Notes: generated from the letters alone by a model not told the origin. A DNA stretch of 59,502 bases from DATLXH01 sp035576005 (GCA_035576005.1 DATLXH010000153.1:1-59502), one strand, 5' to 3'. Positions 18,601-27,193 are shown, numbered from the stretch's first letter. Made by a program: numbers and translations.

Positions 18601-19982
18601 TCGAGTCTCCGGAGCTCGAGAATTTGTTTCGTTGCTTTCACGGCCGCTGCGCTCACGAGCGAAGGGGACGTTCCACCTGCCGAGCTCCGGCGCCCCAGTG
18701 CACGATCGACGTCGAGAGCCTCGAGATCGGTTTGGCTTATGTCTCTGGTCGTCCCCAGTGCGCGCAGTGAGGTTTGTGACTCGAAGGCCTTGCCGATCTG
18801 CTCGCTCACTACATGATGCGCATCCCGGAACGGAACACCACGCCTGGCCAGTGCATCCGCCAGCTCCGTTGCCAGGAGAGTGTCCTGCGACGCAGCAGCC
18901 CGCATCCGCTCGCGGTCAGGAGTCAGTCCGTCGAGAAGGTCGATCAACGCCGGCAGAGCGAGCTGCAAGGCATGAAAGGTTCGGAATACGGCTTCTTTAT
19001 CCAGCTGCATATCCTTGTTGTACGCGAGCGGCAGACCTTTCATCAGCGAGAGCAGCCCTGTCAGCTCGCCAATTGCCCTGGCAGCATGTCCTCGGGTCAA
19101 TTCCAGTACGTCAGGATTCTTCTTGTGCGGCATCCGCGACGAGCCGGTCGATGTGGCGTCGGAGAGCAACACATACCTGCACTCCTGCGTTGCAAAGAAT
19201 ATGAGGTCTTCAGACAGTCGCGAGAGATGGACCAGAAGCATCGACGAGCAGAAGAGAAACTCGATGGCACCGTCCCGGTCCGCAACGGCGTCGAGGGAGT
19301 TGGCGGTCGGACGTGCGAAACCGAGAGTGGTCGCCAGGCGGTCTCTGTCGATCTGCAGAGGCGTTCCGGACAACGCTCCCGATCCCAGTGGACATTCTTC
19401 ATTTCTGGCTGCCGCGGACGTGATCCGGTCGACATCGCGGAGAAGCATCTCGACGTAGGCCAGGCACCAGTGTCCGAATGTGACCGGTTCTCCCTGCTGG
19501 AGATGCGTGTAGCCCGGCATTGCAGTTCCCGCTTCCCTGGCAGCCTTCACGGCCAGCGAGTCCGCAAGGTCGAGTGCGAGCTCTCGCACGGTCTCAAAGG
19601 CCTTGCGAAGGTAGAGCTTGAGGTCGGTTGCAACCTGATCGTTTCGGGAGCGTCCTGTATGGAGCTTCCCCGCCAGGTCGCCGATCTTTTCGGCGAGTAC
19701 CGCCTCCACGAAGGAATGAACATCTTCATGGTCATCCCCTTCCAGCTGGCTGGCCGAGACAGGAATCGGCATCTGCTCCATCTCGCCGAGAGCCTGCGAA
19801 ATTCTCCTGGCCTCGATGTCGGTAAGGACGTTGGCTTCCCGTAACGCTTCACACCACGCTTTGGAGGCTTCCAACTCTTCGGCGAGAAGGACGGAGTCGA
19901 CAGAAAACGAGTCGTTGAAGCGCTTGAGACTCCTTGCCGGTCCCTCTGCGAAACGTCCACCCCATAGCTGCTTGCGGCTCAT
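18597..19982 (-). CDS. argH: Argininosuccinate lyase
   Basis: A 461-residue ArgH, which splits argininosuccinate into arginine and fumarate. It begins MSRKQLWGGRF, typical of the family, and contains the flexible signature loop GSSRMPHKKNPD with its catalytic serine. ATG 19982 is chosen; the frame is open much further upstream (to 20408), but that part is repeat sequence and argG. The 193-bp gap after argG holds a family C repeat. Its stop overlaps argJ by 4 nt. Confidence 0.97.
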   Translation of the reverse strand: MSRKQLWGGRFAEGPARSLKRFNDSFSVDSVLLAEELEASKAWCEALREANVLTDIEARRISQALGEMEQMPIPVSASQLEGDDHEDVHSFVEAVLAEKIGDLAGKLHTGRSRNDQVATDLKLYLRKAFETVRELALDLADSLAVKAAREAGTAMPGYTHLQQGEPVTFGHWCLAYVEMLLRDVDRITSAAARNEECPLGSGALSGTPLQIDRDRLATTLGFARPTANSLDAVADRDGAIEFLFCSSMLLVHLSRLSEDLIFFATQECRYVLLSDATSTGSSRMPHKKNPDVLELTRGHAARAIGELTGLLSLMKGLPLAYNKDMQLDKEAVFRTFHALQLALPALIDLLDGLTPDRERMRAAASQDTLLATELADALARRGVPFRDAHHVVSEQIGKAFESQTSLRALGTTRDISQTDLEALDVDRALGRRSSAGGTSPSLVSAAAVKATKQILELRRLE

Positions 19983-20033
19983 GACATCTCCTGTGATTGC
20001 TGATGCGTGGTTCGTGCTGCGCTTCTCAGGCGT

Positions 20034-20138
20034 GCCGGCAGGAGCGCCGGCTTCCAGCCGGCATCTTGCCGGCTTCTTTTCCTCAGCATAGCGGCCGGCT
20101 GGAAGCCAGCGGCACGGCCGCCTGGAAGGCGGCGCTCC
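20034..20138. repeat. Family C palindromic repeat between argG and argH
   Basis: Inverted units GCCGGCTTCCAGCCGGC and GCCGCCTGGAAGGCGGC bounded by GGAGCGCC and GGCGCTCC. Same family at 25223-25334, 29866-29912 and 48179-48287. Confidence 0.85.
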
Positions 20139-20175
20139 GAATGCGCCGGATTCATTACACGCTCGATTGCGTTCA

Positions 20176-21480
20176 TTACCGAAGGCTCCGCTGCCCTTGT
20201 TGCGCGGGAACTGTTTCGAGGACACGAGGTGCCAGACGTTTGCGTCCTTTTGTCGGCAGTCCGAAGAGGCGGATGAAGCCCGCCGAATCGGTTGCGTCGT
20301 ATCCCTGCATGTCGAACGATGCCATCGACTGCGAGTACAGCGAGCGGACCGAGCTTCGGCCGACGACGGATGCAGTTCCCTTGAAAAGCTTGAGGGTAAC
20401 CTCGCCACTCACATTCAGTGCGATGACGTCGACGAACGCGTCGAGGGCTTCCTTGAGTGGCGAGAACCATTGACCGAAGTAGACGAGCTCAGCGTACCGG
20501 AGTGCCAGTCGCTCTTTTTCGTGCATGCTGTCGCGGTCGAGTGTGATCGACTCGAGCGCTTTGAGTGCCGTAACCAGCAGTGTTCCGCCCGGAGTTTCAT
20601 AAACACCACGCGATTTGATTCCGATGAGCCGGTTCTCCACAAGGTCGACGCGTCCGACCCCGTGACGCCCCCCGATCGCATTTGCGGTCTCGATGAGCTT
20701 GGCAGGCGACAGCTTGTCTCCGTTGATCGAAACGGGAATCCCACTCTCAAACGCAATCACAATTTTCTCGGCGACGTCGGGAGCATCGGCCGGATCGACG
20801 GTGAGTTTGAACATCGAAGCCTCGGGTTCAAAAGCAGGATCCTCAAGAGGTCCGCCTTCGTGTGAGAGGTGCCACAGATTCCGATCGCGCGAGTAGGGGT
20901 CCTTCTTCGTTACGGGAAGAGGGATCTGTCGCGACGCCGCGTAGTCGATGGCGTCCTCGCGCGAGGTGATGTCCCACTCGCGCCACGGTGCGATGATGCC
21001 GAGCTCGGGAACAAGTGCCTGATAGGCCAGCTCGAAACGGACCTGATCGTTTCCCTTCCCGGTGCATCCATGCGCGAGCCCATCACAACCGTTGGCCAGT
21101 GCAACCTCGGCCTGCTTGAGTGCAATGAGAGGTCGTGCGGCAGCAGTCCCGAGGAGATAGTCGTGCTCGTAGACTGCGCCGGCTTTCAGCATCGGAAAGA
21201 TGTAGTCGGCGGCGAACTCCTCTCTGGCGTCGATGAGATGAAAGCCACTGGCACCGGTGGCGAACGCTTTCTGCTCGAGGCCTGAGGTTTCCTCCTGCTG
21301 CCCTACGTCGACCGCCACGGCGATGACCTCGCAGCCGTAGTTCTCGCTCAGCCAGGGAATGATGATCGATGTGTCGAGGCCGCCTGAATAGGCGAGGGCG
21401 ACCCGCTTGAATCGGGAATCGACGCGCTTCGCGGAAGCCTCGGCGAGTGTCAGCGGAGCTTTATGAACCTGGGATGTCAT
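20176..21480 (-). CDS. argG: Argininosuccinate synthase
   Basis: A 434-residue ArgG that condenses citrulline and aspartate with ATP. The N-type ATP pyrophosphatase P-loop AYSGGLDTS is near residue 30, and the GLAHGCTGKGNDQVRFE signature is present. The roughly 20-residue N-terminal extension and basic C-terminal tail (GRKRLAPR) are slightly longer than usual. ATG 21480 has GGAGG 9 nt upstream and overlaps the argD end by 20 nt, so the two are translationally coupled. Confidence 0.97.
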   Translation of the reverse strand: MTSQVHKAPLTLAEASAKRVDSRFKRVALAYSGGLDTSIIIPWLSENYGCEVIAVAVDVGQQEETSGLEQKAFATGASGFHLIDAREEFAADYIFPMLKAGAVYEHDYLLGTAAARPLIALKQAEVALANGCDGLAHGCTGKGNDQVRFELAYQALVPELGIIAPWREWDITSREDAIDYAASRQIPLPVTKKDPYSRDRNLWHLSHEGGPLEDPAFEPEASMFKLTVDPADAPDVAEKIVIAFESGIPVSINGDKLSPAKLIETANAIGGRHGVGRVDLVENRLIGIKSRGVYETPGGTLLVTALKALESITLDRDSMHEKERLALRYAELVYFGQWFSPLKEALDAFVDVIALNVSGEVTLKLFKGTASVVGRSSVRSLYSQSMASFDMQGYDATDSAGFIRLFGLPTKGRKRLAPRVLETVPAQQGQRSLR

Positions 21481-22777
21481 CTTGAAGTACCTCCTCGAGA
21501 GCTTTGACGAACAGATTGAGTGCGGTCATGGGAACGATGTAAGGGGGGAGAAGTCGAAGCACGCGCTCCCGTGCCGACCCCACTACGAACCCACGGGCTA
21601 ACAGCGCGCGCACGACGGGGGTCGCAGGAGTGTTGAGCTCGATGCCCCACATGAGGCCAGAGCCCCGGACATCGACGATGCTGCGAGCGCTTCCCCGTTT
21701 TTCGAGCTTCTTCTGCAGGGTGGTGAGCTTCGCTCCGAATGCTGTGCCGACTGAGGCCACTCGTTCGATGAGCTTTCTGTCCTCGAGCTCGCCGAGGAAT
21801 TCCGTGGCCAGGCGACAGGCGATTGGATTGCCGCCGAAGGTCGTCCCGTGATGGCCCGGTTTCACCATTCCTTCGAGCGCCGGTCCGGTCAGTACGGCAG
21901 CAAGCGGCAGTCCTCCGCCAAGCGCTTTGGCGATCGTGACCATGTCGGGCACGACGCCCGAGTTCTGGAATGCCAGGAAGCCTCCCGTACGTCCGAGTCC
22001 ACACTGGATCTCGTCGAAGACGAGCAGAGCTCCGCTGGCATCCGCGATACGTCTCGCGGCCACGAGATATTCAGAGGTGAGAGGAATGATCCCTCCCTCA
22101 CCCATGACGGGCTCGAGAAAGATGGCGGACGTATCTGTCGTGACTGCGCGCTGCAGCGCTTCGATGTCGTTGGGTGCGACGAACAAGACGCCGGGAAGAA
22201 GGGGGAGAAACGGCGCACGGTACGCGTCATGACCTGTTAAAGAGAGTGAGCCTGCCGTTCGTCCGTGAAAGCTCTCGTCGAGCGCGACCACTCCGCTCCG
22301 TCCCGGATTCTTGAGACGTGCGAACTTGAGAGCGGCTTCATTCGCTTCCGTACCGCTGTTGCAGAAGAACGCGCGAGAGAGTCCCGAGAGTCTTGTCAGG
22401 GTCTCGGCAAGTGCACCTTGTGCGGGGTGATAGTAAAGGTTGGAGACATGCAGCAGATTTCTCGACTCCTCGCGGAGGGCGCGCATGAGCCGAGGGTGGC
22501 GATGGCCGAGGGCATTTACGGCGATACCGCCGAGAAGGTCCCAGTATCTGCGGCTTTCGATGTCGATGAGCTCCGCACCCTTCCCGCTGCGAGGGTGGAA
22601 GGGTGCTCGCGCGTAGGTCGACACTATGAACTGCGCTTCGCGCGCTTCGACGGCGTCGGCGGAGAGCTCTGCGGTTGGAGCGTGCGGCTCTCGCCGCAGC
22701 CGGACATTGGAATGTCCGGCCACAAGCGGGGCGGCGCTCGCGTGCAGCGACTCAGGCAGCGGCTCAGGCAGCGACAA
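21461..22777 (-). CDS. argD: Acetylornithine aminotransferase
   Basis: A 438-residue class III PLP aminotransferase converting N-acetylglutamate semialdehyde to N-acetylornithine. Signatures are FFCNSGTEANEAA, FDEIQCGLGRTG and the PLP lysine in TIAKALGGG. The first about 45 residues precede the normal ArgD start (conserved sequence begins near YARAPF) and are encoded partly by a family E palindrome at 22699-22720. The start is TTG at 22777, supported by GGAGG 8 nt upstream and a 14-nt overlap with argB. Confidence 0.93.
   Translation of the reverse strand: MSLPEPLPESLHASAAPLVAGHSNVRLRREPHAPTAELSADAVEAREAQFIVSTYARAPFHPRSGKGAELIDIESRRYWDLLGGIAVNALGHRHPRLMRALREESRNLLHVSNLYYHPAQGALAETLTRLSGLSRAFFCNSGTEANEAALKFARLKNPGRSGVVALDESFHGRTAGSLSLTGHDAYRAPFLPLLPGVLFVAPNDIEALQRAVTTDTSAIFLEPVMGEGGIIPLTSEYLVAARRIADASGALLVFDEIQCGLGRTGGFLAFQNSGVVPDMVTIAKALGGGLPLAAVLTGPALEGMVKPGHHGTTFGGNPIACRLATEFLGELEDRKLIERVASVGTAFGAKLTTLQKKLEKRGSARSIVDVRGSGLMWGIELNTPATPVVRALLARGFVVGSARERVLRLLPPYIVPMTALNLFVKALEEVLQDDIPGS
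22699..22720. repeat. Family E palindrome inside argD coding sequence
   Basis: CCGGACATT-GG-AATGTCCGG. The same unit occurs in the spacer after the transketolase gene (51234-51257). Here it lies in the N-terminal extension of ArgD and encodes AGHSNV on the minus strand. Confidence 0.8.
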
Positions 22778-23555
22778 GGTGCGTGCCTCCTCTGCCTTCC
22801 TCGAGGGCCTGCTGATGGCTGCGGGGTCCTGCGATGATCACTTCTCCGACCCCGGCGCAGACCGCGTCGAGGGAGGCGGAGAGCTTGGGGCGCATGCCGC
22901 CGCTCACCGTTGTGGATTTCAGAAGCTCTCGTGCTGCGCTGGCCGGAACCAGATCGATGACATCTCCGGCCTCGTCCATGAGGCCCTCCACATCGGTGAG
23001 AAATACGAGACGACTCGCTTTGAGAGCCACTGCCAGTGCAGCCGCAGCGACATCGGCGTTGAGGTTCAGCAGGGTTCCGTCGGGCCCGAGGGCGACGGAC
23101 GAGATGACCGGGAGGTATCCGGCCTGGACCAGGGTCCTGATCATCCGCGGATCTGCTGCGACGACCTCGCCGACGTAGCCGAGGTCGACATCACCGATGG
23201 GACGGTGAAATGTCGCCGAGAGGGTGTTGCCGTCTGCCGCTGAGATCCCCGCTGCAAAGACGTTGTGCTGACTGAGTTCGGCCACGAGAGACTTGTTGAC
23301 CAGGCCCGCCAGGACCGCGACGACAACGTCCAGCGTCGCCGCGTCCGTGATGCGAAAACCGGCGTGCATCCGTTTCGGAATGTTTCTCTCACCGAGTGCT
23401 GCGTCGATCCGCTTGCCGCCGCCGTGGACGACGACCATCGGATCTCGTGCGATCCAGCGCGCTGCCAGTACTGCCAAAGCTGCGCTGCGAAGGGCAGCGT
23501 CCTCGAGAAGACTTCCACCCAATTTCACGACCGTGATCTGGTTAGACTGTTTCAC
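22764..23555 (-). CDS. argB: Acetylglutamate kinase
   Basis: A 263-residue ArgB that phosphorylates N-acetylglutamate. The amino-acid-kinase pattern VVKLGGSLL at the start, VVHGGGKRID, and the C-terminal TTVSGGMRPKL are present. The short N-terminus lacks the extra helix seen in arginine-inhibited hexameric forms, so feedback inhibition may be weak (inference). The start is GTG 23555 with AGGAGG 7 nt upstream, overlapping the argC stop by 4 nt. Confidence 0.96.
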   Translation of the reverse strand: MKQSNQITVVKLGGSLLEDAALRSAALAVLAARWIARDPMVVVHGGGKRIDAALGERNIPKRMHAGFRITDAATLDVVVAVLAGLVNKSLVAELSQHNVFAAGISAADGNTLSATFHRPIGDVDLGYVGEVVAADPRMIRTLVQAGYLPVISSVALGPDGTLLNLNADVAAAALAVALKASRLVFLTDVEGLMDEAGDVIDLVPASAARELLKSTTVSGGMRPKLSASLDAVCAGVGEVIIAGPRSHQQALEEGRGGTHLVAA

Positions 23556-24589
23556 TGAAGTCCCTCCTGCTCATCGAATCCGAAGACGCGATTGAAGTTT
23601 TGTACGGCCTGCGATGCGGCGCCTTTCAGAAGGTTGTCGATCACCGAGACGATGACCGCGCGTTGTCCTGAAGAGGATGCAGCTTTATGTTGTGCCCCGC
23701 CCAGGAGCTGAAAACCGATCTCGGCCCTCGGAGTTGCGACGACGTCCTTGAGCTCGGGCAATTCACCCGGCTTTCTCACGATTACGAAGGGCGAGTTGGC
23801 GTACGCGGAGCTGTACGCCGAGGCCAGCTCGTCGGAAGAGACTGGCTTGTTGAAGGAGACGTAGAGGGTCGCAAGGATGCCGCGGATCGTCGGCAGCAGG
23901 TGAGGGACGAAGTCCATCGCCAGTCCATCGCCGATTCCCTGCTGGATTTCGGGAGTGTGGCGATGGGTACCGACACCATAAGCCTTGAAGTTGCCGGCCA
24001 GCTCGGTGAATGAATATGCAGCCTCGCTCTTTCTGCCGGCACCGGAGACACCGCTCTTCGCGTCGCAGATGATACCGGGTGCGAGCAGGTGTGCGATCGG
24101 CTTGAGGGCGAGGAGGATAGCAGTCGGATAGCAGCCGGGATTGGCGACCAGCTTCGCGTCGCGAAGCTCTCCGTTGCACCACTCGGTGAGGCCGTAGACT
24201 GCAGACGCGAGAAGTGCTGGCGACGAATGCGGGAAGCCGTACCAGGCAGGGTAGTCAGCAGCATTGCGAATCCGGTAGGCGGCCGACAGATCGATGACAG
24301 TGATCCCGTTGGCCATCAACTCCGGGACGACCTCGAGAGACGTCTCAGCCGGCGTGGCGAGAAACACTGCCTGAGGAGAATCCGCCAGGAGTGCGTCGAG
24401 CGTCAACGCGCGCACGTCGGGACCTGAACGCCCCCGCAGCGACGGATGGAGTGTCGCGAACGGTCGCGACTCCGCGCGGCCGGGGCCACCGTAGACTCCG
24501 GTGAGGGAGACTTCGGAATGACGGGAGAGCAGAGCGGCAAGCTCGCCTCCTGCGTATCCGGTTGCTCCAACAATAGCGACACGTGTCAT
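23552..24589 (-). CDS. argC: N-acetyl-gamma-glutamyl-phosphate reductase
   Basis: A 345-residue ArgC reducing N-acetylglutamyl phosphate with NADPH. The Rossmann start VAIVGATGYAGGEL, catalytic Cys in NPGCYPT and the His-containing segment GTHRHTPEIQQ are present. It lies 48 bp after argR and overlaps argB by 4 nt. The ATG has AGGA about 11 nt upstream. Confidence 0.97.
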   Translation of the reverse strand: MTRVAIVGATGYAGGELAALLSRHSEVSLTGVYGGPGRAESRPFATLHPSLRGRSGPDVRALTLDALLADSPQAVFLATPAETSLEVVPELMANGITVIDLSAAYRIRNAADYPAWYGFPHSSPALLASAVYGLTEWCNGELRDAKLVANPGCYPTAILLALKPIAHLLAPGIICDAKSGVSGAGRKSEAAYSFTELAGNFKAYGVGTHRHTPEIQQGIGDGLAMDFVPHLLPTIRGILATLYVSFNKPVSSDELASAYSSAYANSPFVIVRKPGELPELKDVVATPRAEIGFQLLGGAQHKAASSSGQRAVIVSVIDNLLKGAASQAVQNFNRVFGFDEQEGLQ

Positions 24590-24637
24590 GTTCGTTACGT
24601 TCCTTTTTTGTAGTGGAGGGAAAAGTCTCGACAGGGT

Positions 24638-25159
24638 CTACGCGCGAGCGAGACGCTTCTGTTCGGGCGGTTGCAGATACACGGAGAGCTGACGCGTGAG
24701 GCGCGTGGCCGCCGTGGTGCGGATGGCGAGGAAGATGGTGTCGTCGCCGGCGATGGTGCCGAGGATCCCGTCGAGTGCCGCCTCGTCGAGAGCGCGCGCG
24801 ACGGGGTGTGCGTCTGCCGGTCCGGTCTTTATGACGAGCAGATTTCCCGCGCGCTCGACACTCTTCACGTACTGCTGAAAGGTAAGGCCGAGGCGTCGTT
24901 CCTTCTTCTCTTCCGAGACAAAGGGATGGATGGCGGCAACGGAGCCTGTCAGGGTTTCGGGCGAGACGTAGCCCGACGGAGTTTTCGCCAGGCCGAGCTC
25001 TCTCATGTCTCGCGAGAGAGTTGGCTGTGTGACGACGACGCCCTTGGCAGCAAGCAACGCGAGAAGCTCGTCCTGGGAGTGAACGGACTCTTTCCGGATG
25101 ATCGCGAGGATCGTCTGGCGGCGGGTCTGAACGTCGGGGGGTGATGAATATTTATTCAC
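24638..25159 (-). CDS. argR: Arginine repressor
   Basis: A 173-residue ArgR. The winged-helix domain (about 10-75) contains TQPTLSRDMRELGL, the DNA-recognition helix of the family. The C-terminal oligomerisation and arginine-binding part includes ALDEAALDGILGTIAGDDTIFL. The start is uncertain. GTG 25159 is preferred because the promoter places transcription start near 25160-25163; ATG 25180 is open but would lie upstream of that start. Two ARG boxes overlap the promoter and start, so autoregulation and control of the whole arg operon are expected. An ATP-independent repressor with arginine as co-repressor is the family norm. Confidence 0.92.
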   Translation of the reverse strand: MNKYSSPPDVQTRRQTILAIIRKESVHSQDELLALLAAKGVVVTQPTLSRDMRELGLAKTPSGYVSPETLTGSVAAIHPFVSEEKKERRLGLTFQQYVKSVERAGNLLVIKTGPADAHPVARALDEAALDGILGTIAGDDTIFLAIRTTAATRLTRQLSVYLQPPEQKRLARA

Positions 25160-25181
25160 AATGAGTGCATATTTATGCATG
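25143..25181 (-). promoter_or_regulatory. Tandem ARG boxes (ArgR operator)
   Basis: Cores TGAATATTTATTCA (25145-25158) and TGCATATTTATGCA (25166-25179) start 21 bp apart, which is two 18-bp ARG boxes with a 3-bp gap, the canonical arrangement for hexameric ArgR. The first core matches the TGAATwwwwATTCA consensus exactly. Confidence 0.88.
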
Positions 25182-25197
25182 ACCGGATGAATGTCAA
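25169..25197 (-). promoter_or_regulatory. Promoter of the argRCBDGHJ operon
   Basis: TTGACA (25197-25192), 17-nt spacer, AAATAT (25174-25169). The -35 is perfect and the -10 weak. The -10 lies inside the upstream ARG box, so bound ArgR would block polymerase. Confidence 0.6.
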
Positions 25198-25222
25198 GAA
25201 AAAACTTTTCAAGGAGGGAGAC

Positions 25223-25334
25223 AGGAGCGCCGCCTTCCAGGCGGCCGTATCGCCGGCTTCCAGCCGGCCGCACCTGCCGAGAGAGAAGTGCCGGCAGGAT
25301 GCCGGCGGTACGGCCGCCTGGAAGGCGGCGCTCC
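25223..25334. repeat. Family C palindromic repeat between the divergent arg and his promoters
   Basis: Two inverted halves, each with GCCGCCTTCCAGGC-type and GCCGGCTTCCAGCC-type stems, bounded by GGAGCGCC and GGCGCTCC. It separates the two divergent promoters. Confidence 0.85.
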
Positions 25335-25387
25335 GAGCGCGTAAACGCCGGTAAGCGCGGCGTCGGAGCTTTCCTACGCCCTAACGT

Positions 25388-25416
25388 TTGACTCTCGCCA
25401 CCGAGTTCTCTATTCT
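25388..25416 (+). promoter_or_regulatory. Promoter of the his operon
   Basis: TTGACT (25388-25393), 17-nt spacer, TATTCT (25411-25416). Expected transcription start is about 25423, immediately before the leader peptide ATG at 25426. Confidence 0.75.
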
Positions 25417-25425
25417 CGCCGCCGC

Positions 25426-25485
25426 ATGAAACTCTTCCCGATGGCTTCGCCGCACCACCATCACGCCGGTCATACCAGCGCGTAG
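25426..25485 (+). CDS. hisL: his operon leader peptide
   Basis: A 19-residue open frame, MKLFPMASPHHHHAGHTSA, ending in TAG. Five of 19 residues are His, four consecutive (codons CAC CAC CAT CAC). It lies between the his promoter and three alternative hairpins before hisZ, the arrangement of a His attenuator: ribosomes stall at His codons when charged tRNA-His is scarce. There is no ribosome site; the ATG sits 9 nt after the -10 box, so initiation would be leaderless. It resembles enterobacterial HisL in function only. Confidence 0.88.
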   Translation: MKLFPMASPHHHHAGHTSA

Positions 25486-25503
25486 GGGCGGACCTCCATC
25501 AAG

Positions 25504-25579
25504 CCTCTCGCGTCCCGCGAAGAGGTCTCACTCCAGTTCACTCGAACCTCTTCCGTTACGAAGAGGTTTTCTGCTTTCT
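25504..25579 (+). promoter_or_regulatory. his attenuator (alternative hairpins)
   Basis: Segment 1 CCTCTCGCG (25504-25512), segment 2 CGCGAAGAGGT (25516-25526), segment 3 AACCTCTTC (25545-25553), segment 4 GAAGAGGTT (25560-25568). 1:2 and 3:4 pair in the terminating state; 2:3 (GAAGAGGT with ACCTCTTC) forms the antiterminator. A second partner for segment 2, GACCTC at 25491-25496, lies close to the leader stop codon, where a ribosome would mask it. Confidence 0.83.
25545..25579 (+). terminator. his attenuator terminator hairpin
   Basis: A perfect 9-bp stem AACCTCTTC/GAAGAGGTT with loop CGTTAC, followed by the pyrimidine run TTCTGCTTTCT. The T tract is interrupted, so termination may be partial. 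Confidence 0.7.
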
Positions 25580-25592
25580 GGAGCAATTCACT

Positions 25593-26540
25593 ATGACAAC
25601 CATCTCCACCGACATCTCCTACCCCGTAGGCGTCCGCGCCCTTCTCGTGGACGAAACTGCGCGACGCCGAAAGCTCGAAGCACGCGTGGTCGATAGGTTC
25701 GAAGCGTCAGGCTACGGCGAGATCATCCTGCCGATGATCGACTTCGTCGAGCCCTACGCGGCCCTCGGCGACGCGGCAAGCGGGCCGGAACGTTACCGTT
25801 TCACGGACCGCGAGGGAGAGCTGGTCGCGATCCGAAGCGACTTCACGCCGATGGTCGCTCGCGTCCTTGCGCCCGCACTCGGGACCCTCGACCTCCCGCT
25901 CAGGGTTTTCTATCGCGGCGACGTCATTCGCTGGGGAAAAAGCCGGCTCGGTTTGAACCGGGAGTTCTTTCAGATCGGAATCGAATCGATCGGCGCCGAC
26001 TCCGCAGAGGCCGACATCGAGATGCTCACGATCGCTGCCGAGACTGCGGCAGCAATCGGTCAGGCCCCGACCATCACATGGACTGATGTCTCGCTTGCCG
26101 AGTCACTGCTCGAAGCCATTCCCGAGCAGTCACGTCTGGCGATCCGCAGAGCCCTCGCAAACAAGCAGACCGGTGAGCTTGCCCCGTTCCGCGATCTTCT
26201 CGCGTCCGAGCCCTGGGAGATTCTGCGTCACCTGATAGCGGGATCGATCGACACCGCCATGCTCTCGCGATTCGCTCCGACCTCGGCGCTCGCCGACCGC
26301 ATCGAGACGACTAGACGAGCCGTGTCGTCCATCCGGGCCGCCAGAATCGTCCTGACTCTCGATGACCTCGATGAGACATCGTCGTACTACACCGGACTGA
26401 GATTTCGAATCTTCACCGGAGGCCGGCAATCGCCGGTCGGTGGAGGTGGTCGCTACGATCGTCTCTACGGCTTTTTCGGCCGGAGTGCTCCCGCGATTGG
26501 CTTCACGCTGAGTCTCGACGAGTTGGAGCAGTCGTCATGA
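25593..26540 (+). CDS. hisZ: ATP phosphoribosyltransferase regulatory subunit
   Basis: A 315-residue paralogue of histidyl-tRNA synthetase lacking the anticodon domain. Class II-like segments include VAIRSDFTPMVARV and a glycine-rich VGGGGRYDRLYG. HisZ binds the short form of HisG and confers histidine feedback inhibition. The ATG has GGAG 9 nt upstream and lies just after the attenuator. Its stop overlaps hisG by 4 nt. The paired short HisG confirms the call. Confidence 0.93.
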   Translation: MTTISTDISYPVGVRALLVDETARRRKLEARVVDRFEASGYGEIILPMIDFVEPYAALGDAASGPERYRFTDREGELVAIRSDFTPMVARVLAPALGTLDLPLRVFYRGDVIRWGKSRLGLNREFFQIGIESIGADSAEADIEMLTIAAETAAAIGQAPTITWTDVSLAESLLEAIPEQSRLAIRRALANKQTGELAPFRDLLASEPWEILRHLIAGSIDTAMLSRFAPTSALADRIETTRRAVSSIRAARIVLTLDDLDETSSYYTGLRFRIFTGGRQSPVGGGGRYDRLYGFFGRSAPAIGFTLSLDELEQSS

Positions 26541-27193
26541 CGCGCCGCGGATTGCGCATCGCGATTCCAAAAGGAAGGCTGCAGCCCGGCGCGCTGGAAA
26601 CCTTCGCCGCTGCCGGCCTCGACGTTCCTGACGCAGCCGATCTCGCGTCGCGGCGATTGCTCTTTACCCGGGGCGGGATTGAATGGATCGTCGTAAAGGA
26701 CGGCGACGTTCCGGTATACGTCGAGTTCGGCTCCGCAGATGCGGGAATCTCCGGTCTCGATCAGATTCTCGAGCACGAGGCCGACGTTTATCAACCGGTC
26801 GAGCTCGCGTTCGGCCGCTGCCGGATGATGCTGATTGGATCGCCCGACGCCCCTCCATTGACGAGAGGGGTCGCTTCCACGATTGCGACCAAGTACCCGA
26901 ACGTTACCCGCCGGTTCCTTCGCGAGCGGGGCTTTCACCTCGACATCGTGCCGCTGCAGGGCTCTGTTGAGCTGGCGGCGGTGCTGAACCTCGCTCCTTA
27001 CATCGTGGACCTGGTCGAAACCGGCGAGACCGCGCGGGTGCACCGGCTCAGGCTTCTGGAAACGATCGCGGAGATCAGACCTCATTTCATCGTCAACAAG
27101 AGCTCCTATCGCCGTGACCCCGAACTGTTCCGAGGCTTGATTGCAACTCTGCTGGAAAAGTCGACATCGATGCGTCAGGTCGGGGCAATGTAG
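26537..27193 (+). CDS. hisG: ATP phosphoribosyltransferase, short form (catalytic subunit)
   Basis: A 218-residue HisG-S, first step of histidine synthesis (ATP plus PRPP). It starts RIAIPKGRL as expected, and the LQGSVELAAVLNLAPYIVDLVETG segment holds the PRPP-binding region. The C-terminal allosteric domain of long HisG is absent, consistent with adjacent hisZ. ATG 26537 overlaps hisZ by 4 nt. Confidence 0.96.
   Translation: MTRRGLRIAIPKGRLQPGALETFAAAGLDVPDAADLASRRLLFTRGGIEWIVVKDGDVPVYVEFGSADAGISGLDQILEHEADVYQPVELAFGRCRMMLIGSPDAPPLTRGVASTIATKYPNVTRRFLRERGFHLDIVPLQGSVELAAVLNLAPYIVDLVETGETARVHRLRLLETIAEIRPHFIVNKSSYRRDPELFRGLIATLLEKSTSMRQVGAM

Noticed and set aside
18597..20408. 603-residue ArgH with a novel N-terminal domain
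   Set aside because: The extra 142 codons run through repeats and argG antisense to nothing conserved. The family start is the ATG at 19982.
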